From: an uncultured delta proteobacterium
GTDB taxonomy: Bacteria; Myxococcota_A; Polyangia; Polyangiales; Polyangiaceae
Assembly (NCBI GenBank): GCA_903892415.1
Contig: CAITIQ010000577.1
Span: 1-64,000, forward strand
Direction of reading: 5' to 3'
Length of the DNA: 64,000 nt
The notes below the pieces were generated by a model. That model did not search any database. It saw only the letters and a list, made by a program, of their open reading frames with translations, and had not been told where the DNA came from. A program made the position numbers and the translations under genes. This document shows, piece after piece, positions 41,901 through 50,505 of this stretch (position 1 is the first letter of the stretch; each line of letters starts with the position of its first letter).

Positions 41901-42598
41901 GACCCGTACTTGACGCTGCAGCCGTAGGGCTTGGTCGAGGGGACGCTGACCGGCTTCCCCTCGGCGATCTCCGCGAGCGCCTGCTCGACGAAGTTCACGA
42001 GCTTGGCGCCCTCTGGTTGCGGGCTCTCCCCTTCACCATCCGGTGAGTTGTCCACCGCGCCCTTGTAGACGACGACTCCCTTGGCATCGACGATCACCAT
42101 CTGCGGCGTGTTGGTCGCGCCGTAAGCTTTGCCCACGGTACCGCTCTCATCCATCAGGATCGGGTTGGTCACACCGAAGGTCTTCGCCCCTTCGCGGTTG
42201 GCCTCCACGCCGTGCCCTTGTTTGCCCGGTGCGCCAGAGTTGATCGAAAGCCACACCACGCCGCCCTTCATAGCCTTCTCGGAGAAGCCTTTGAGCGAGC
42301 CTTTACCGTGGCTCGACTTGACGAACGGGCAGCCCGGATTGAACCACTCGAGCACCACCGTCTTGCCTTTGAATGACGCCAGCGAGACGTCTTTGCCGTC
42401 CAGGTCCTTGAGCGTGAAGTCGGGAGCAATTGTACCCACCGCCGCAACGCCAGCCGCTGCCGCCGGCTTGGCTGCAGAATTCGCGCCGGCCGGAGCGGCG
42501 CTGGTGGTTGGTTCTGCCGAGGCCGGGCGCGTCGTCGAGGCCTCGGTACAAGCTGAACTCAGGAGCGCAAAGCCGCCAATCAACGTCACTAGCTTCAT
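41897..42598 (-). CDS. Redoxin (AhpC/TSA-like) lipoprotein
   Basis: 233 residues. ATG 42598 with GGAGAGGG a few bases upstream gives lipobox LLSSAC, then an Ala/Pro spacer. The redoxin core starts at IAPDFTLKDLDGKDVSLASF; the active site is EWFNPGCPFVKSSHGKG with a single Cys; QMVIVDAKGVVVYKGAVDN is the later strand pair. The one-Cys PxCPFV form is common among membrane-anchored redoxins. It would reduce peroxides or disulfides outside the cytoplasm. Confidence 0.85.
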   Translation of the reverse strand: MKLVTLIGGFALLSSACTEASTTRPASAEPTTSAAPAGANSAAKPAAAAGVAAVGTIAPDFTLKDLDGKDVSLASFKGKTVVLEWFNPGCPFVKSSHGKGSLKGFSEKAMKGGVVWLSINSGAPGKQGHGVEANREGAKTFGVTNPILMDESGTVGKAYGATNTPQMVIVDAKGVVVYKGAVDNSPDGEGESPQPEGAKLVNFVEQALAEIAEGKPVSVPSTKPYGCSVKYGS

Positions 42599-42660
42599 AG
42601 TCCCTCTCCTGCCATTCGAGCCGGCCCAAAGCAAGCCGTGCGTTGAGCGTGGCGATTGGC

Positions 42661-43575
42661 TCAAGGTCGGTTGGAGGCGAACCATTGGTCCACCGCAGCG
42701 ACATGCGCTGAGTCGCAACGGATCTCGAGCGGGTCCCGAGCCTCCCGTGGCCGAGTCACGAGCACAGGCGCGCCGGCCAATTCCCCAAAGTAGAGCGTGC
42801 AAGGCATCGGATAGCCGAGTTCGAGTCGGCGCAAGCTCGCAGGCAGCTCCAGCTGGCGCGCACGGCGGACAGGCGCCGAGTGCAGGGCAAAGCCAACGAC
42901 CTCTCCCTCGATCTGCTTGAGAAGCTCGACGACCTGCGCCACGCTCGACGCGCGCAACTCGAACAGCGTCGGCTCGCTGGGCGGAGAACAGGCAAGAAGG
43001 CACGCTTCATCCAGGCAAACAGAGCCAGGAAGCAAGCTCGGCAGAACCTCCGGGCGCAGCAAACCGCGGACGGTGAGCGTCCCTTTAACCACCGTCTCAA
43101 ACTGCACGCTCTCGAGCAGCAAGGCGGTAACCGTTGCCAGATAGTTCTGGGGTAGTCGTTCCAAGCCTGGCCCTTCGGCATCGGTGCTCGGTCCGTAAAG
43201 CACCGCGACCGGCGGGTCGAGTTCTCCGCCCGTCTCGTCGGCCAAGGTGACCGTCTCGTCTCCTAACGAGATAACGCGGTACCTCGCGGGAAGGAGCTCG
43301 TGAACGCGATCGTAACTGCCGTCGCCGCGCTCATCGCTGGTGCGCCATTGCTCGAGCATCGCCGACAACTCCGCAGGGGCCGCCTCATCATCGGGCCGGG
43401 TAAGCGCCCCCTCGAAGCCGTCGAACCAGCCGACGTGCCGCCAAAACAACGCAAGAAGAGAGGAGCCCGCCTGCAGCTCGACGGGCTGCCATGCGCTGGC
43501 ACAACGCGGAACCGTTGCGCGGAAGAGCCGGTGCAACTCGCAGAACTCAAGCTCCAACTGGCGCTCTTCACCCAT
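42661..43575 (-). CDS. Hypothetical cytoplasmic protein, unrecognised
   Basis: 304 residues, no signal peptide or membrane helix. Distinct blocks are WRHVGWFDGFEGALTRPDDE, then RYRVISLGDETVTLADETGG, and CTLYFGELAGAPVLVTRPRE. Ends 62 bases before the redoxin gene on the same strand. No family assigned. Confidence 0.7.
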   Translation of the reverse strand: MGEERQLELEFCELHRLFRATVPRCASAWQPVELQAGSSLLALFWRHVGWFDGFEGALTRPDDEAAPAELSAMLEQWRTSDERGDGSYDRVHELLPARYRVISLGDETVTLADETGGELDPPVAVLYGPSTDAEGPGLERLPQNYLATVTALLLESVQFETVVKGTLTVRGLLRPEVLPSLLPGSVCLDEACLLACSPPSEPTLFELRASSVAQVVELLKQIEGEVVGFALHSAPVRRARQLELPASLRRLELGYPMPCTLYFGELAGAPVLVTRPREARDPLEIRCDSAHVAAVDQWFASNRP

Positions 43576-43683
43576 GACAGGGTCGGAGCCTAACTCGCCC
43601 TATCGAGGTTGGGCATCCGGCCACCAGCCAAAAAGTGAGAACCCTTTCGCCACGCAGCGGCTCACACAGTAAAGGAGCACGTC

Positions 43684-44070
43684 ATGGCAACAGTGCAGGT
43701 CACCGAACAGAACTTCGAGGCAACGGTTAAAGAGGGCGTGGTGCTTTTGGATCTATGGGCCAGCTGGTGTGGCCCCTGTCGCACGTTCGCACCCATCTTC
43801 GAGGCCGCCTCCAACCGGCATCCCAACGTGCGCTTCGGCAAGATCGACACCGACGCGCAACCGGGCTTGGCGGCAGCGTTCAAAGTGCGCGCCATCCCGA
43901 CCTTGGTGGTCATGCGCGACGGCGTGCTGCTCGCGGCCCAACCAGGCGTGGTTCCAGCCGCCCAGCTCGACGAGATCATCAAGCAGGTCGAGGCGCTCGA
44001 TATGGCAGAGGTCAAGAAGCTCGCCAAGCCCGCTACGGCCGGTGGCCCTCAGTCAGCACGAGAGGGCTGA
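43684..44070 (+). CDS. trxA: Thioredoxin
   Basis: 128 residues. The active site is LWASWCGPCRTFAPIFEAAS and the cis-Pro is in RAIPTLVVMRDG. KIDTDAQPGLAAAF matches the usual helix. About 20 residues longer than typical thioredoxin-1 because of a C-terminal tail (AEVKKLAKPATAGGP). AAAGGAG before ATG 43684 is the ribosome binding site. Cytoplasmic disulfide reduction; reducing power could feed the lipid-anchored redoxin and glutathione peroxidase nearby only through a membrane relay. Confidence 0.93.
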   Translation: MATVQVTEQNFEATVKEGVVLLDLWASWCGPCRTFAPIFEAASNRHPNVRFGKIDTDAQPGLAAAFKVRAIPTLVVMRDGVLLAAQPGVVPAAQLDEIIKQVEALDMAEVKKLAKPATAGGPQSAREG

Positions 44071-44092
44071 GCGCACAGAGCGCGGCAGCGCA

Positions 44093-44116
44093 CCGTGAAC
44101 ACCATTCTGTTCATGG
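44093..44116. terminator. Hairpin after thioredoxin gene
   Basis: CCGTGAACA-CCATTC-TGTTCATGG: nine pairs with one G-T wobble and a six-base loop, starting 23 bases after the stop. No T-run. Confidence 0.45.
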
Positions 44117-44149
44117 CGGAAGGCCCGCGCTAGCGCCTACGCTGGCGTA

Positions 44150-45973
44150 ATGCGGTCTTTACGATTCATCCTTGTCGTCGGGCTAAGCGCTGCCGCCTGC
44201 GGCGATAGCGGCGACAGCAGCGGTAGCGGCGCAACCGGCGCGAGCGGAGCAGCTGGACCGGCAGGCCCGGGAGCTGGCGGCGGCGGTAGCACCGGCTCCT
44301 TTGGGACGAGCAGCGGCGGCTTCGGCGGTGGCGGCCAGTGCACCAAGTGCTCGAGCGATCTGCACTCGATCCTCGACTGTGACGGCAATGTGCTCGAGAC
44401 CTGCCCCGCCGACCAAGGCTGCGGGGCAACTGGCTGTGTTCCGGCTTGCCAGGCCGCCCTCGAGAACAAGAGCTCGATTGGCTGCGACTATTACAGCGTA
44501 GCGCCCGACATCATCTCGGTTGGTGCCGGTGCTTGTTTTGCGGCCTACATCGCCAACACCTGGGGCTCTCCGCTAAGTATCAACGTAGAGCGAGCCGGTC
44601 AGACCTTCGATATATCGCAGTTCGCCCGCATCCCCTCCGGCAACGGACAAGCGATTAGCTATGCGCCGTTACCCAACAATCAGCTTCCGCCCGGGGAGGT
44701 CGCCATCCTGTTCTTGGCCCGCTTCGGCGGTAACCTCACGAGCTGCCCGGCCGGCGTAACGCCGGCATTCACCTCCGCCGACGCGGCGGTGCACGGCACT
44801 GGACTGGGAGACGCCTTCCACATCACCACCGACGCGCCGGGCGTCGCCTACGACATCTTTCCGTATGGCGGCGGCCAGAGCGCAGCCACCAGCGCGACGC
44901 TGCTGCTTCCAACCTCGGTCTGGGAGACCAACTACGTCGCGGTGGATGCCTTCCGCAAGAGTCAGGTCGTTCCCGAGGCGCAGCCCTCGATCGCCCTGGT
45001 AGCGGCCGAGGACGCCACCTCTATCACCATTAGCCCGTCGGCCGCGATCGTCGGCGGTCCTGGCGTAGCCGCCACCGGCCAAGGCGTCCCAATGACGTAC
45101 ACCCTCAATCGCGGTCAGATCCTGCAATTCACCCAAGACGCACAACTCATTGGTAGCCCCATTCAATCCGATAAACCTATTGGGGTATGGGGCGGCGCAA
45201 CCTGCCTGAGCGTGGACGTCGATCAGTTTGCCTGCGACTCTGCGCATCAGCAGATCCCGCCGGTAAAGGCGCTGGGTCACGAGTACCTCGGCGTGCGCTA
45301 CAGAAACCGCTACGACGGTGTGGAGGAGAGTCCGCCGTGGCGCTTGGTTGGTGCGGTCGAGGGTACCGTGCTCTCGTGGGATCCGGCGCCACCGGCGGGT
45401 GCACCAACCACGCTCTCCGTCGGCCAGGTCGCCGAGTTTCGTGCCCCCGGGCCTTTCCTGGTGAAGGCCCAAGATGCAGACCACCCCTTCTACGTATCGG
45501 CGCACATGACCGGCTGTGGTGAGGTCAGCGGCGGGGGAGGTTTTGATTGCCGCGGTGACCCGGAGTTCGTCAACGTCGTCCCCTCGGCGCAGTTCTTGGA
45601 CAAGTATACCTTCTTCACTGATCCGACCTACTCGGAGACGAACTTGGTCCTCACGCGCAAGAAGGTGGACGGCGTTTTCCAAGACGTAAACCTTGATTGC
45701 GCTGGCGTGGTTGGAGGCTGGCAGCCGCTGGATGCGGCCGGCGAGTACGAGTACACCCGCTTCGATTTGGTGCGCGGTAACTTCGAGCCGCAGGGCAACT
45801 GCAATAACGGGCGTCACGAAATCTCGAGTGCCGCGCCCTTCGGCTTGACCGTTTGGGGCTGGGGCAGCAGCGCCACCGCGGCCTTCTCCACCACAGCGGT
45901 GAGCTACGCCTACCCCGCAGGTGCCAGCGTGCAACCCATCAATACCGTCGTAGTGCCGCCAGTACCGCAATGA
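44150..45973 (+). CDS. IgGFc-binding-like surface lipoprotein
   Basis: 607 residues. Lipobox LSAAAC, a Gly/Ser/Ala spacer, then a Cys-rich stretch (CTKCSSDLHSILDCDGNVLE). The long C-terminal part follows the IgGFc-binding protein N-terminal domain: VAILFLARFGGNLTSCPAGV, then DAFHITTDAPGVAYDIFPYG, then IGVWGGATCLSVDVD, and YTFFTDPTYSETNLVLTRKK. These proteins are common in Myxococcota, and binding of extracellular proteins is presumed from the animal homologue only. Single gene, closed by a strong hairpin. Confidence 0.85.
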   Translation: MRSLRFILVVGLSAAACGDSGDSSGSGATGASGAAGPAGPGAGGGGSTGSFGTSSGGFGGGGQCTKCSSDLHSILDCDGNVLETCPADQGCGATGCVPACQAALENKSSIGCDYYSVAPDIISVGAGACFAAYIANTWGSPLSINVERAGQTFDISQFARIPSGNGQAISYAPLPNNQLPPGEVAILFLARFGGNLTSCPAGVTPAFTSADAAVHGTGLGDAFHITTDAPGVAYDIFPYGGGQSAATSATLLLPTSVWETNYVAVDAFRKSQVVPEAQPSIALVAAEDATSITISPSAAIVGGPGVAATGQGVPMTYTLNRGQILQFTQDAQLIGSPIQSDKPIGVWGGATCLSVDVDQFACDSAHQQIPPVKALGHEYLGVRYRNRYDGVEESPPWRLVGAVEGTVLSWDPAPPAGAPTTLSVGQVAEFRAPGPFLVKAQDADHPFYVSAHMTGCGEVSGGGGFDCRGDPEFVNVVPSAQFLDKYTFFTDPTYSETNLVLTRKKVDGVFQDVNLDCAGVVGGWQPLDAAGEYEYTRFDLVRGNFEPQGNCNNGRHEISSAAPFGLTVWGWGSSATAAFSTTAVSYAYPAGASVQPINTVVVPPVPQ

Positions 45974-45988
45974 CCCTCACGGCCGAGT

Positions 45989-46013
45989 CGGCGCGACCAA
46001 CTTGTTCGCGCCG
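45989..46013. terminator. Bidirectional hairpin between convergent genes
   Basis: CGGCGCGA-CCAACTTGT-TCGCGCCG is a perfect eight-pair stem in the 52-base gap between two convergent stops. Confidence 0.6.
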
Positions 46014-46025
46014 CGCGCCTACGAG

Positions 46026-46328
46026 TCAATCCGCTGGGAGCCCACCGACACAAACCGCCAGGTCCTCGCGCTCGTCTTCGCACTCGGTCCACCAACCACA
46101 TTCCTCGCTGTCGAGACAGTCTAGATAGTCCTCGAGCTCCGACTCACAGCCGTTGTCATAGGCCGACTCGTAGACGAGGTTGCCCTCCTCGAGGCACTCC
46201 TCGAGCACCGCCGCATCGGTAGTGCCACAGCTTGAAATCCGTTCGCAGATTTGCTCGATTGTCGGTGGCTCCTCGCAGCCAAACATCACGACGGCAAGTA
46301 GACAGAACGCACGTTTGCTGGTCCTCAT
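46026..46328 (-). CDS. Small Cys-rich lipoprotein
   Basis: 100 residues. Lipobox VVMFGC, then an acidic mature part with nine Cys (EQICERISSCGTTDAAVLEE, CESELEDYLDCLDSEE, WTECEDEREDLAVCVGG). The spacing C-x6-7-C suggests helix-helix disulfides. Its ATG overlaps the upstream lipoprotein stop by four bases. Function unknown; another protein of this style is at 62891. Confidence 0.78.
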   Translation of the reverse strand: MRTSKRAFCLLAVVMFGCEEPPTIEQICERISSCGTTDAAVLEECLEEGNLVYESAYDNGCESELEDYLDCLDSEECGWWTECEDEREDLAVCVGGLPAD

Positions 46329-46648
46329 GGTGCACCTCCGCCGGCTCCAGCCGTGCCACCTGCTCCGGCCGAACCGCCGGCTTCTCCACCGGCTCCAGCC
46401 GTGCCACCCGTGCCAGCCGTGCCACCCGCGCCACCCGCGCCAGCCGTACCGCCGGCCTCTCCACCAGCTCCGGCTGTGCCGCCGGCCTCACCGCCCCCCC
46501 CATCACTGACAAAGCCTCCATCGCAATCGAGGCGGTCGGCCTCGAACGGGTGGTCTGGCCGAGTTGGTCTGCAGTCTTCTCCGCACGAAAAGTCGGGCGA
46601 AAAACAGGCGGAGGCAAACAGTAAGGCGAGCAACAAGCGCTTGGGCAT
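46325..46648 (-). CDS. Small lipoprotein with Gly/Ala/Thr repeat tail
   Basis: 107 residues. Lipobox LFASAC, a short Cys-containing N-terminal part (FSCGEDCRPTRP), then a tail made only of GGTAGAGG- and GGEAGG-type units. It overlaps the following Cys-rich lipoprotein gene by ATGA. The repeat tail probably varies in length between strains. Confidence 0.72.
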   Translation of the reverse strand: MPKRLLLALLFASACFSPDFSCGEDCRPTRPDHPFEADRLDCDGGFVSDGGGGEAGGTAGAGGEAGGTAGAGGAGGTAGTGGTAGAGGEAGGSAGAGGTAGAGGGAP

Positions 46649-46823
46649 AGGTCGGCCAGAAGGAAGATATGGCTTTCGCCGAAGTTAACCTACAGCAACG
46701 ATCATACCCAGAAGGTCAGCCAACAAAATTGGCCAGGATGGGCTCAACGACCACGAGCCGCATGACAATGGTGTCGCACAGCCAACAGCGGCGGCCAGCG
46801 CCATGTGCGTCGTAAGCCGAGCC

Positions 46824-47408
46824 TCACTCAGCCAGCGCCGAATCGATCGCAGCTCGCAGCTCTGCGCTCTCAGGCGTCACCGAGCTGGGGAAGCCTTTCA
46901 CAACCTTGCCCTGCTTGTTGACGAGGTACTTATGAAAGTTCCACTTCGGCTCGCCAGCCGTCGCAGCCAGGAACTTAAAGACGGGCGCAGCCTGCGGACC
47001 TTTGCTGACAACCTTCTCGAACATCGGAAAGGACACGCCGTAGTTACGCTGACAGAACGTGGCGATCTCCTCACTGCTGCCCGGCTCTTGACCACCGAAG
47101 TCATTGCTCGGAAAGCCCAGCACCACAACACCTTTGGACTGGTACTCCTGCCACAACGCCTCCAGCCCTTTGTATTGCGGTGTGTAGCCACACTCACTGG
47201 CCGTATTGACGAGCAGAACGACCTTCCCTTCGTAGGTCTTGAGCGCCTCCGGCTTGCCGTTGAGACGGTTGACGGTCAGCCCATAAAGGCTCTGCGGTAA
47301 CGCGCTATCCGTACTATCGGGACGGGCCGCTGAAGCAGCTGTTGGCGCAGACGGCTCCGCACAGGCGACGAGCAGTGGGAAGAACAACCAGACAATTGAG
47401 GTACGCAC
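46824..47408 (-). CDS. Glutathione peroxidase-family lipoprotein
   Basis: 194 residues. Lipobox LLVAC. The peroxidatic Cys is in LLVNTASECGYTPQYKGLE; the Gln partner is in FPSNDFGGQEPGSSEE; the Trp-Asn of the tetrad is in KWNFHKYLVNKQG. The full catalytic set is present. Bacterial forms of this type usually use thioredoxin rather than glutathione. Lipid anchoring puts it outside the cytoplasm, protecting envelope lipids from peroxides. Confidence 0.92.
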   Translation of the reverse strand: MRTSIVWLFFPLLVACAEPSAPTAASAARPDSTDSALPQSLYGLTVNRLNGKPEALKTYEGKVVLLVNTASECGYTPQYKGLEALWQEYQSKGVVVLGFPSNDFGGQEPGSSEEIATFCQRNYGVSFPMFEKVVSKGPQAAPVFKFLAATAGEPKWNFHKYLVNKQGKVVKGFPSSVTPESAELRAAIDSALAE

Positions 47409-47564
47409 GGGCGGACTCTAGCAGCGGCCCGCGACGGCGCTGCCGCCGTCCGCTTGGTAGCGATTGCGAGACCAGCAGTTCGACAGAGCCGTTGCACCAA
47501 AACGCGACGACTCAGCGTTTCCGCAAGCACGCAGCCTTCTAGGCTACGACCCTCACTTGCCCCT

Positions 47565-48356
47565 ATGCTCGCACCGGTGCGACTTCACGCAAGCACGCTT
47601 CAGCGCCTCGCCGCGCTCACCGTCACTGGCCTGAGCTTGAGCGGCGCCTGTTCGGTGTTCGAGGACACGTTCATTCCGCCGCCCGCCGTCCTTCCGCAAT
47701 GCTCGGAGCCGGACCTTGATCCCATGTGCGGAACCGAGCGGCCACTTCCCTGCGACGCCGCCTGTGAAGGCGGAGTTCCCGATGGAACCTGCTCAGCCTC
47801 GGTCGCCGGCGAGGAAACCTGCCTGTGCCCGGATTGCAACAACGCCCCCGTGTGTGTGAACCGTTGCTTCGACAATGGTGCCTGCGGGGTCGAAGATACC
47901 TGCCTCTGCAACGATTGTGACCGCACCGGGTACTGCTACTCGCTCGTCCTCCAGTGCTGCCTCGACGACGGCATTTGCGACCCCATCGAGGGGTGCCAAT
48001 GCAGCGATTGCGCACAGAACAAGCACTGTGAGCCCTTAGTCAGCGCGTGTGAGGGCGGGGCGCTCGACAAAAGCTGCGGTGCGACTGAGAGCTGTGATTG
48101 CCCCGAATGCGCTGCCGAGCTGCGCTGTGCCTTGGAGCTGTGCGACGGCCTCTGCCTCGACCGCACGCCGTGCATTTGTCCCGCATGTTTCAATCAGTGC
48201 TCGTCCTGCGCCGTCGACGGCACCTGCGACCCTCTCAACGAGGGCTGTGATTGCGCCGACTGCAAAGACCTTCCGGAGTGCAATCAGGGCGCAGGAGGCG
48301 CAGGAGTTGGCGGTGCAGGAGGCACCGGCGGCGCAGGTGGGACTGGGGGAGTTTGA
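47565..48356 (+). CDS. Cys-repeat lipoprotein (CxCxDC modules)
   Basis: 263 residues from ATG 47565 (GTG 47577 would give a shorter signal). Lipobox LSGAC. The mature part is a row of modules like CDNGACGVEDTCLCNDC, CCLDDGICDPIEGCQCSDC, and CAVDGTCDPLNEGCDCADC, ending in a GGAGGTGGAGG tail. Such disulfide modules form rigid stalks. Its TGA directly abuts the stop of the convergent gene, leaving no intergenic base. Confidence 0.8.
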   Translation: MLAPVRLHASTLQRLAALTVTGLSLSGACSVFEDTFIPPPAVLPQCSEPDLDPMCGTERPLPCDAACEGGVPDGTCSASVAGEETCLCPDCNNAPVCVNRCFDNGACGVEDTCLCNDCDRTGYCYSLVLQCCLDDGICDPIEGCQCSDCAQNKHCEPLVSACEGGALDKSCGATESCDCPECAAELRCALELCDGLCLDRTPCICPACFNQCSSCAVDGTCDPLNEGCDCADCKDLPECNQGAGGAGVGGAGGTGGAGGTGGV

Positions 48357-49190
48357 CTACGAGTTCGGCGGGAAGGGCGGCTGGCCCGGATAACCCTGTG
48401 GGCCCGGCGATGGCTCGCCCTGTTGGCCCTGCTGCGGATAACCCTGTTGGCCCTGCTGCGGATAACCCTGTTGCGGATAGCCCTGTTGGCCCTGCGGATA
48501 GCCCTGTTGCGGATAGCCCTGTTGGCCCTGCTGCGGATAACCCTGTTGCGGATAGCCCTGTTGGCCCTGCTGCGGATAACCCTGCTGCGGATAACCCTGC
48601 TGCGGATAGCCCTGTTGACCCTGCTGTGGATAACCCTGCTGCGGATAGCCCTGTTGACCCTGCTGCGGATAACCCTGCAACAGCTCTCCCTTAGGCTTGC
48701 GGACCGCGAATACAATCAGCGCGACCAAAGGGAAAACTGCATTACCCAGCGTAATGATTCCGAAATCGACCCCCTTGCCCCAACTCCGCGAAGCGACGTA
48801 AGGCGGCGGCGAATAGCTAGAGCCCGGATAGCTAGAGTAGCTGGGATAGCTCGAGTAACGAGACGCACTGCTGTTCTCCTCGCTGCGTTTGTCCAGGCAG
48901 ACCTGCCAAACATACCCGCCAACGGCTAGACAGAAGACCAAACCGATACCACTCAGCATCATGCCGCTGCTGCGCCGATACGTAGAAACTTGCAGTGGCC
49001 CCGCCGCCTTGACCTTGGCAGGAACAAAAACCAGGGACAGCGTGGCCCACAACGGGACGAAGAACAGCCCGGCCAAGATCGCCGGAGTGGCTTCACTCCA
49101 AGACATCGCCGAGTTGTGGATCGGGATGATGAGCACGCCTGCCAGAGTCATTAGACTGAGCCAATAAAAGATACGCGCAACTATCGACAC
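48357..49190 (-). CDS. Multi-TM protein with GYPQQ repeat tail
   Basis: 277 residues. About four membrane helices (IFYWLSLMTLAGVLIIPIH, AILAGLFFVPLWATLSLVFV, GMMLSGIGLVFCLAVGGYVW, FGIITLGNAVFPLVALIVFA) and a Ser/Tyr-rich loop (SSYPSYSSYPGSSYSPPPY). The last 105 residues are GYPQQGQQ-type repeats. GYPQQ tails occur in several bacterial membrane proteins and are thought to be flexible or phase-separating. No family named. Confidence 0.75.
   Translation of the reverse strand: MSIVARIFYWLSLMTLAGVLIIPIHNSAMSWSEATPAILAGLFFVPLWATLSLVFVPAKVKAAGPLQVSTYRRSSGMMLSGIGLVFCLAVGGYVWQVCLDKRSEENSSASRYSSYPSYSSYPGSSYSPPPYVASRSWGKGVDFGIITLGNAVFPLVALIVFAVRKPKGELLQGYPQQGQQGYPQQGYPQQGQQGYPQQGYPQQGYPQQGQQGYPQQGYPQQGQQGYPQQGYPQGQQGYPQQGYPQQGQQGYPQQGQQGEPSPGPQGYPGQPPFPPNS
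48416..48674. repeat. Tandem array encoding GYPQQ/GQQ units
   Basis: About a dozen near-identical 15-24 base units (TGCTGCGGATAACCCTG and variants) within the coding end of the gene at 48357. Not a CRISPR: units are contiguous and in frame. Confidence 0.9.
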
Positions 49191-49283
49191 TGCAGCTTCC
49201 TCGCTTAAAGATTCCCGACGTCCTTAACAGATCGGCGTCTCAATGACCACCCTCGCGGACCTCGGTAGCGCACAATCGGCCAA

Positions 49284-50384
49284 TCAGCCCCTACAAAGAT
49301 CAACGGTGTTGACCGCAAAGACCGGCTTCTTCCCCCGGTCAATGCGATACAATGTGGTGCTCTCCCACTTAGCGTCGGGCTTCTTCGCGTCGAATACCAC
49401 CTTGCCGTTGACCAAGCCAACGAAGCTGATGGTGTCCCCAGCCTTGATGCCCGAAGCCGGGACTTCGTCGAAGCGCGCAGAGAACTTGTAGGAGACGACG
49501 GGCGCCGCGTCGACGTAGTCGCAGTCCGTCCACTCGACGCCGTTGAAACGATAATTCCCCGAATGCTGGCAGGTATAGGGGACAGTGATGTGAGCGAGGG
49601 AAGCTACGAGCGCGGTGCCGTCCTTCTTTACGCCGATGACCTTGCCGTAGTCCCCTTGCACGGCGTAGCTCTTGCCGTCGTCCCCCGGAGCCGCAGCCAG
49701 CTCATCAATTCCGGTAAGTGTGTCTTGATAGCTCTTGAGGACGGCGTCCTGCTTGGTGCGAAAGCGCTCGAACTCCGCGGCATCCAACCAATGCGCGGCC
49801 CCGGAAGGCTGACCAGACAAGGGCGCAAATCGCTCTCCGTTCGACAAGGTGAGCCCCTTCTGCTGGACCGCCACACAGAAGGAGTTGCGATCGAACTCGT
49901 CATTGCCTGTAAAGGGCACTTCGTCTGCGATGAAGTTGCGATAGTTCGACGAGAGGAGCCACGTCTTGTATTTGCGCTCGACGCTGCGACGGGCCAACTC
50001 GAGCACGACCTCGAGTCGAACGCCAGCGTCGTTGTGCCACTTGAGCCCGCCGCTACTGACCTTGGCTCCCTCGATACAAAGCTTCTCCGATTGCACCGAG
50101 AGCTTGCTGGCGGCTTCGTAGTACGGAAGCGACTTGGTCTCGGCGATGAGCGTCCTGGATTCCTTCAGCAGCGGCTCCCAGTCCTTCATTTGGCGCCCAT
50201 AGTGCGCCGAGCAGGTCTGGAACCATTCGAGCGAGGCCGCGGACGGGGCGTAGGGTTGGTCGGCAGCAGCAGAACTCTCACTCGTTGCGCTAGGGCTGGC
50301 AGAAGATCCACCGCTGAAGGTGATCAGGTTGCAGGCGCTGAGGGCGAGCAGCGGAAGGCAAAGATGAGCAAAACGAAGAGTCAT
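49284..50384 (-). CDS. Hypothetical lipoprotein
   Basis: 366 residues. Lipobox LALSAC, a Ser/Ala spacer, then a mixed helical and strand part (WEPLLKESRTLIAETKSLPY, then VRLEVVLELARRSVERKYKT). The C-terminal third has QGDYGKVIGVKKDGTALVAS and SYKFSARFDEVPASGIKAGD, like a small SH3/OB module. No family recognised. Monocistronic. Confidence 0.75.
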   Translation of the reverse strand: MTLRFAHLCLPLLALSACNLITFSGGSSASPSATSESSAAADQPYAPSAASLEWFQTCSAHYGRQMKDWEPLLKESRTLIAETKSLPYYEAASKLSVQSEKLCIEGAKVSSGGLKWHNDAGVRLEVVLELARRSVERKYKTWLLSSNYRNFIADEVPFTGNDEFDRNSFCVAVQQKGLTLSNGERFAPLSGQPSGAAHWLDAAEFERFRTKQDAVLKSYQDTLTGIDELAAAPGDDGKSYAVQGDYGKVIGVKKDGTALVASLAHITVPYTCQHSGNYRFNGVEWTDCDYVDAAPVVSYKFSARFDEVPASGIKAGDTISFVGLVNGKVVFDAKKPDAKWESTTLYRIDRGKKPVFAVNTVDLCRG

Positions 50385-50505
50385 GAGCGTGGCGCTATAC
50401 GAGACAGATCCGCGCTTCTTCCTTGGACCAGCGCAGTTCGATCTTCTGTGAGTCGCCCTCGAACGGATTAAGCAGACGACTCAACTTCCTTGCCGCCGTA
50501 AGCGC

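Noticed and set aside
46710..46745. Short inverted repeat GCCAA-CAAAA-TTGGC
   Set aside because: Only five pairs, with no gene end or promoter beside it; likely chance.
48416..48674. Regular short repeats that could be a CRISPR array
   Set aside because: Units are contiguous without unique spacers and stay in frame as GYPQQ codons.
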